A DNA stretch of 36,013 bases from an uncultured Prevotella sp. (GTDB taxonomy: Bacteria; Bacteroidota; Bacteroidia; Bacteroidales; Bacteroidaceae), in contig CAMJDL010000035.1 of assembly GCA_946404405.1 (NCBI GenBank), forward strand, positions 1 to 36,013, read 5' to 3'. The notes under the pieces were generated by a model that worked only from the letters and a program-made list of their open reading frames with translations, searched no databases and was not told where the DNA came from. Shown piece after piece: positions 33,268 through 36,013 of this stretch. Positions within the stretch are counted from its first letter, which is position 1, and every line of letters begins with the position of its first letter. The translations under genes were made by a program, and so were the position numbers.

Positions 33268-33897
33268 ATGAGATCATTTTTTATTATTATATCAATACTG
33301 TACGTTAACGTTGTGGCGCATGGGCAGGAACAAATCTATTATTGTTTGACTGATGGAGAGTTAATCAGGCAACATTGGACAACGGCCGATGGTGTTACTA
33401 TTGAGAGCCAATACCGTGATAGTGTCTGTTCCATCAAGGTGTTTACCTCAGAAGACAAAAAGCTTAGGCGCATCCTACGTCACAAGGCGCTTTACGTTAC
33501 TTACAAAGACACACTTTATATCAATTGCAGCCGTGCCGTCAAGGATGAAGTAAAAATATATGCTACTGCCACGAAACTTGCTGATGATAAAATGTTTTTT
33601 GTTATCCCTTCAGACCAATATACTAATTCTAGTTTTGTTCCCATCACTGCAGGTGTGCTGGGAGGCTTTATTGGCGGGGTAATAGCAGGGGCTATTACAG
33701 GTGTCAACAATGGGAAAATCAACGGGATACCATGTCTTTGGAATATTGCGACAGAGTCTGTAACAATTTTGAGCCCTAAAAATATGAAGAGCCTTTTGAG
33801 AGTTGACAAGGAATTGTTCCAGCAGTATAAAGAAGAAAATCGGGATAGACAGACGTCTCCGTCTGTCGTTTTAGAATACTTGCGTTTGTTGATATGA
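33268..33897 (+). CDS. Exported protein of unknown function with glycine-rich hydrophobic segment
   Basis: I do not recognise a family. The product is 209 residues from the ATG at 33268, with a signal peptide (MRSFFIIISILYVNVVAHGQ). Residues about 21-115 look beta-rich and contain three cysteines (residues 26, 54 and 87). Residues about 124-146 (PITAGVLGGFIGGVIAGAIT) form a glycine-zipper-like hydrophobic segment that could insert in or cross a membrane. The C-terminal part is charged. The stop overlaps the ATG of the transposase-like gene (ATGA), so the two are translationally coupled, an unusual pairing for such a gene. It has its own strong promoter. Confidence 0.7.
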   Translation: MRSFFIIISILYVNVVAHGQEQIYYCLTDGELIRQHWTTADGVTIESQYRDSVCSIKVFTSEDKKLRRILRHKALYVTYKDTLYINCSRAVKDEVKIYATATKLADDKMFFVIPSDQYTNSSFVPITAGVLGGFIGGVIAGAITGVNNGKINGIPCLWNIATESVTILSPKNMKSLLRVDKELFQQYKEENRDRQTSPSVVLEYLRLLI

Positions 33898-35084
33898 CTC
33901 ATAGCATGAAGCGTAGAAGCCCAGGAAACAATTACAAGGACCCTGGGTTTTACCACATCACCATTAATGTTTATGACAGAAAGAAACAGTCGTTAGGCAG
34001 AATCATTGGAGACGTGCAATGCCCCGATGGTCATCCTAATGCACCAAGAGTGGAATTGACTGCCATAGGTAAGATGGTGGAATACGAACTGCTTCACAGC
34101 ATTACACGCCACTATCCTGTCATAGAGATTCAAGACTATGTGGTGATGCCCGAACACATGCATTTCATCGTTAACGTCAAGAACAGCCTCATCAGCAAGA
34201 ATGGCAGACAGACGCACCTTGGGAAAGTCATAGCAGGCTTCAAAGAGGGCTGCAACCGCCGCTATTGGGAGATTATAGGGCAAGGGGAGGTTGCGGCAAA
34301 ACCGCAACCAACAACAAACGCCCCTTCTGTTGCTGGTGGTTTTGCCACCAGTACGCCAGTATCTGGCGCTAAGAAGCTACGCTATATCTCTGGTCGCCAG
34401 CCCCTGTTTGCCTCTGGTTACGTGGATGTCATCCCCCTTAAGCCTGGACAGTTAGAAACGCAACGTGCCTATATCCATGCCAATCCACGCAACCGATTGC
34501 TGCGCACCAACAATCCCAACGCACTACGGCCTCAACGCAAAACCATCGACACATTAGTTACACCCAATGCCCTACGTGGTTACCTGATTCGCGAACATGC
34601 ATTACCTACTGATGACGCTCTGATGTGGCAGGCGTTAACTGACAGGTTGTTGATAGTCAACAATCATATTGTCTGCGACAGCTATGGCAGTTTTCAACTA
34701 TTGGAGCACCATTTGCTGCCAGTTGTCTGCCATCGAAAAGACAAACCATCTTTTGTTCAACAGAAACAGGTGTGTCTTAAAGCTGCAGCCGACGGTATCG
34801 TATTGGTATCAGCACGTATCGCTCCTGGTGAACAAGAAATCATCGATGAAGCTATCGCTCAAAAACATCCAGTCATTCTGATTACTGACAATGGCTTCCC
34901 AGAAATCTATCATCCATCAGAGGCCCGTTTACAGTTATGCACAGCCAATCGTCTTCTGCTGGTTACTCCTTGGACCTATCAATATTGCCCAACCAATGAG
35001 GAAATTACCGTAACCCAATGCAAGGCCATGAACTGTATTGCCCAAGCCATTTGCCACACCAAGGATGATTGGTGGAAGAAGTAA
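33894..35084 (+). CDS. REP-associated tyrosine transposase-like protein with extra C-terminal domain
   Basis: 396 residues from the ATG that overlaps the upstream stop; a second ATG at 33906 is possible. Residues about 15-205 are an IS200/Y1-type transposase domain of the RAYT group: GFYHITINVYDR, then EHMH (87-90, the HUH metal site) within DYVVMPEHMHFIV, the helix KVIAGFKEGCNRRYW, and SGYVDVI with AYIHANPRN at its end. The catalytic tyrosine cannot be assigned with confidence; Tyr124 is a candidate. Residues about 132-159, in the middle of the domain, are encoded by three successive hairpins. Residues about 245-396 (ADGIVLVSARIAPGEQEI, ILITDNGFPEIYHPSE, NRLLLVTPW) look like a Rossmann-type DprA/SLOG-like fold, an unusual addition (inference). 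No terminal repeats flank it, as expected for a domesticated RAYT. Confidence 0.75.
   Translation: MTHSMKRRSPGNNYKDPGFYHITINVYDRKKQSLGRIIGDVQCPDGHPNAPRVELTAIGKMVEYELLHSITRHYPVIEIQDYVVMPEHMHFIVNVKNSLISKNGRQTHLGKVIAGFKEGCNRRYWEIIGQGEVAAKPQPTTNAPSVAGGFATSTPVSGAKKLRYISGRQPLFASGYVDVIPLKPGQLETQRAYIHANPRNRLLRTNNPNALRPQRKTIDTLVTPNALRGYLIREHALPTDDALMWQALTDRLLIVNNHIVCDSYGSFQLLEHHLLPVVCHRKDKPSFVQQKQVCLKAAADGIVLVSARIAPGEQEIIDEAIAQKHPVILITDNGFPEIYHPSEARLQLCTANRLLLVTPWTYQYCPTNEEITVTQCKAMNCIAQAICHTKDDWWKK
34289..34368. repeat. Three consecutive perfect hairpins inside the RAYT-like gene
   Basis: GGTTGCGG-CAAAA-CCGCAACC (34289-34309), CTGGTGG-TTTTG-CCACCAG (34333-34351) and CGCCAG-TAT-CTGGCG (34354-34368). 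The first two loops are complementary to one another. All lie in the coding frame, in a low-complexity linker. Confidence 0.85.
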
Positions 35085-35107
35085 TACTTATTATCTATAA
35101 GCAATCA

Positions 35108-35836
35108 TCAATCGGCCCACAGTTCCTGCAAGACACTGAGGCTTTTGAGCTCTGGGAACTGGGGGATGTGCAAGCGGTAGTAGTGTAGCAGAACGTCGAC
35201 GATGCGGTTGCGATCTGTGCGGTTGAGGCGATAGAGATGCATCGTGGGGAAGTCCATACGCATCAAGGTATGGATGCGACGTGCGTCGTCTGGCTGAAGG
35301 AAGTCACGATGTGTGGGAACTTGTAACGAGAAGGTGGCTGCGCGTAGGTCGAAGACACAACCGTCCACGTAGTCGTCGAGGTTTGGATAGAAGCCCAGAA
35401 AACGACTCATTCGCATCAAGAAGGTTAGATGGAAATTGGCATATCCCTTTTCAGCAATATCGAGCCATTGCATGGCGTCGACAAGATAGGCAAAGAGGGG
35501 CTCGTTCTGTTGTTCTGAGCGCAAGGCATGATACAGAAATTCAGCGATAAAGAGCGATAAGGCCAGTTTTTCTGGCGAGAAAGGGATAGAGGCATAGGCA
35601 GACAACAGGCGGGCATCCTTTAGTTTTTGCAGTTGCAGACGCTGACGCATGTCTACCTCTACTTCAAGCAGCGTCATGGGTTGGAAGTATTGCTTCTTCA
35701 GTCGCGACTTAGGAGTCTTGGGAAGTGGTATGATACATGACAAGCGACCCACCTCTCGTGTAAATAAATCTACGATAAGGCGCGTCTCTCCATACTTCAA
35801 AGAATGGAGCACTATAGCTTCCGTTTTCACTAACAT
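35108..35836 (-). CDS. recO: DNA repair protein RecO
   Basis: 242 residues from the ATG at 35836, which gives the expected MLVKTEAIVLHSLKYGET start of the OB-fold domain; longer in-frame starts run into A+T-rich promoter-like sequence. RecO helps RecR load RecA onto SSB-coated single strands in the RecF pathway. The N-terminal OB domain (about 1-80, LIVDLFTREVGRLSCIIPLP) is followed by a helical domain (FIAEFLYHAL, DAMQWLD, FLMRMSRFLGFYP). No CxxC zinc-finger pairs are present. The C-terminus (PELKSLSVLQELW) is typical of Bacteroidetes RecO. TATTTTTG on the minus strand at 35859-35852 is a possible -7 element giving a very short leader. Confidence 0.95.
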   Translation of the reverse strand: MLVKTEAIVLHSLKYGETRLIVDLFTREVGRLSCIIPLPKTPKSRLKKQYFQPMTLLEVEVDMRQRLQLQKLKDARLLSAYASIPFSPEKLALSLFIAEFLYHALRSEQQNEPLFAYLVDAMQWLDIAEKGYANFHLTFLMRMSRFLGFYPNLDDYVDGCVFDLRAATFSLQVPTHRDFLQPDDARRIHTLMRMDFPTMHLYRLNRTDRNRIVDVLLHYYRLHIPQFPELKSLSVLQELWAD

Positions 35837-35888
35837 CGCCCCAAAATTACACAAAAATACGCAATTAATGCATTTTTCTTGAAGAAAA

Positions 35889-35920
35889 TTTGTCTGTTTG
35901 AGAAAAAAGTAGTACCTTTG
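35889..35920 (+). promoter_or_regulatory. Promoter of the tRNA-Glu gene
   Basis: TTTG at 35889-35892, a 20-nt spacer and TACCTTTG at 35913-35920 match the full consensus. The tRNA begins about 43 nt downstream. Confidence 0.75.
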
Positions 35921-35962
35921 CACCCACTTTTGCGCAATTATATTATTTTTTGCGTGCGAAGG

Positions 35963-36013
35963 GGTCCCTTCGTCTATCGGTTAGGACGAGAGATTTTCAT
36001 TCTCTAAAGAGGA
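35963..36013 (+). tRNA. tRNA-Glu (anticodon TTC), 3' end outside window
   Basis: The 5' 51 nt are present: acceptor strand GGTCCCT, D arm GTCT...GGAC with loop ATCGGTTA, anticodon stem AGAGA/TCTCT around the seven-base loop TTTTCAT, which places TTC as the anticodon, then the variable loop and the start of the T stem. The remaining T arm and acceptor 3' strand lie beyond the window. Its own promoter is directly upstream. Confidence 0.93.

Overview
The window looks like chromosomal DNA from a gut or rumen member of the Bacteroidales, most likely a Prevotella-type genome (Prevotellaceae). The grounds are SusC/SusD pairing, lipoproteins with LxxC lipoboxes, many promoters of the Bacteroidetes form TTTG-N20-TAnnTTTG, HTCS-like regulation of glycan genes, and a C-terminal YNLHGQRM...GLNIVDGRKVIV tail on a secreted enzyme. 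This is inference from gene content; there is no rRNA to confirm it.

Region 1 (1-16163) is a pectin-type polysaccharide utilization locus. In order it holds the end of a family 1 type pectate lyase, a beta-helix lipoprotein, SusC, SusD, then on the minus strand a membrane-spanning propeller/AraC regulator that lacks kinase and receiver domains. A CE7-type acetyl esterase (+) follows, converging on a second large multidomain pectate lyase (-), with the two stop ends overlapping by 7 bp. The inferred job is to bind, cleave, deacetylate and import acetylated pectin fragments.

Region 2 (16342-24897) is accessory. An HU-wHTH protein is followed by a 112-nt repeat, four contiguous 22-bp repeats and a large nested palindrome. 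Then comes a two-gene restriction-modification operon: a methylase-like subunit without NPPY, and a GIY-YIG/helicase/N6-methylase fusion of about 1301 residues. A VapE-type gene broken by one amber codon comes next, then an inverted copy of the same 112-nt repeat. The bracketed segment of about 7.9 kb contains no recognisable transposase or integrase. This is the best candidate for an undescribed unit.

Region 3 (24896-32892) is mostly housekeeping: an MG2/TonB-plug surface protein, ackA, pta, diadenylate cyclase, folP, and divergently murF.

Region 4 (32893-36013) has GC-rich palindromes and 22-bp repeats, a small exported protein overlapping a REP-associated transposase-like gene with an extra C-terminal domain, recO, and the 5' part of a tRNA-Glu gene cut by the window end.

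A theme across the window is a family of 7-bp-period microrepeats. They lie between genes, sometimes directly against start codons, and also in frame inside at least five genes.
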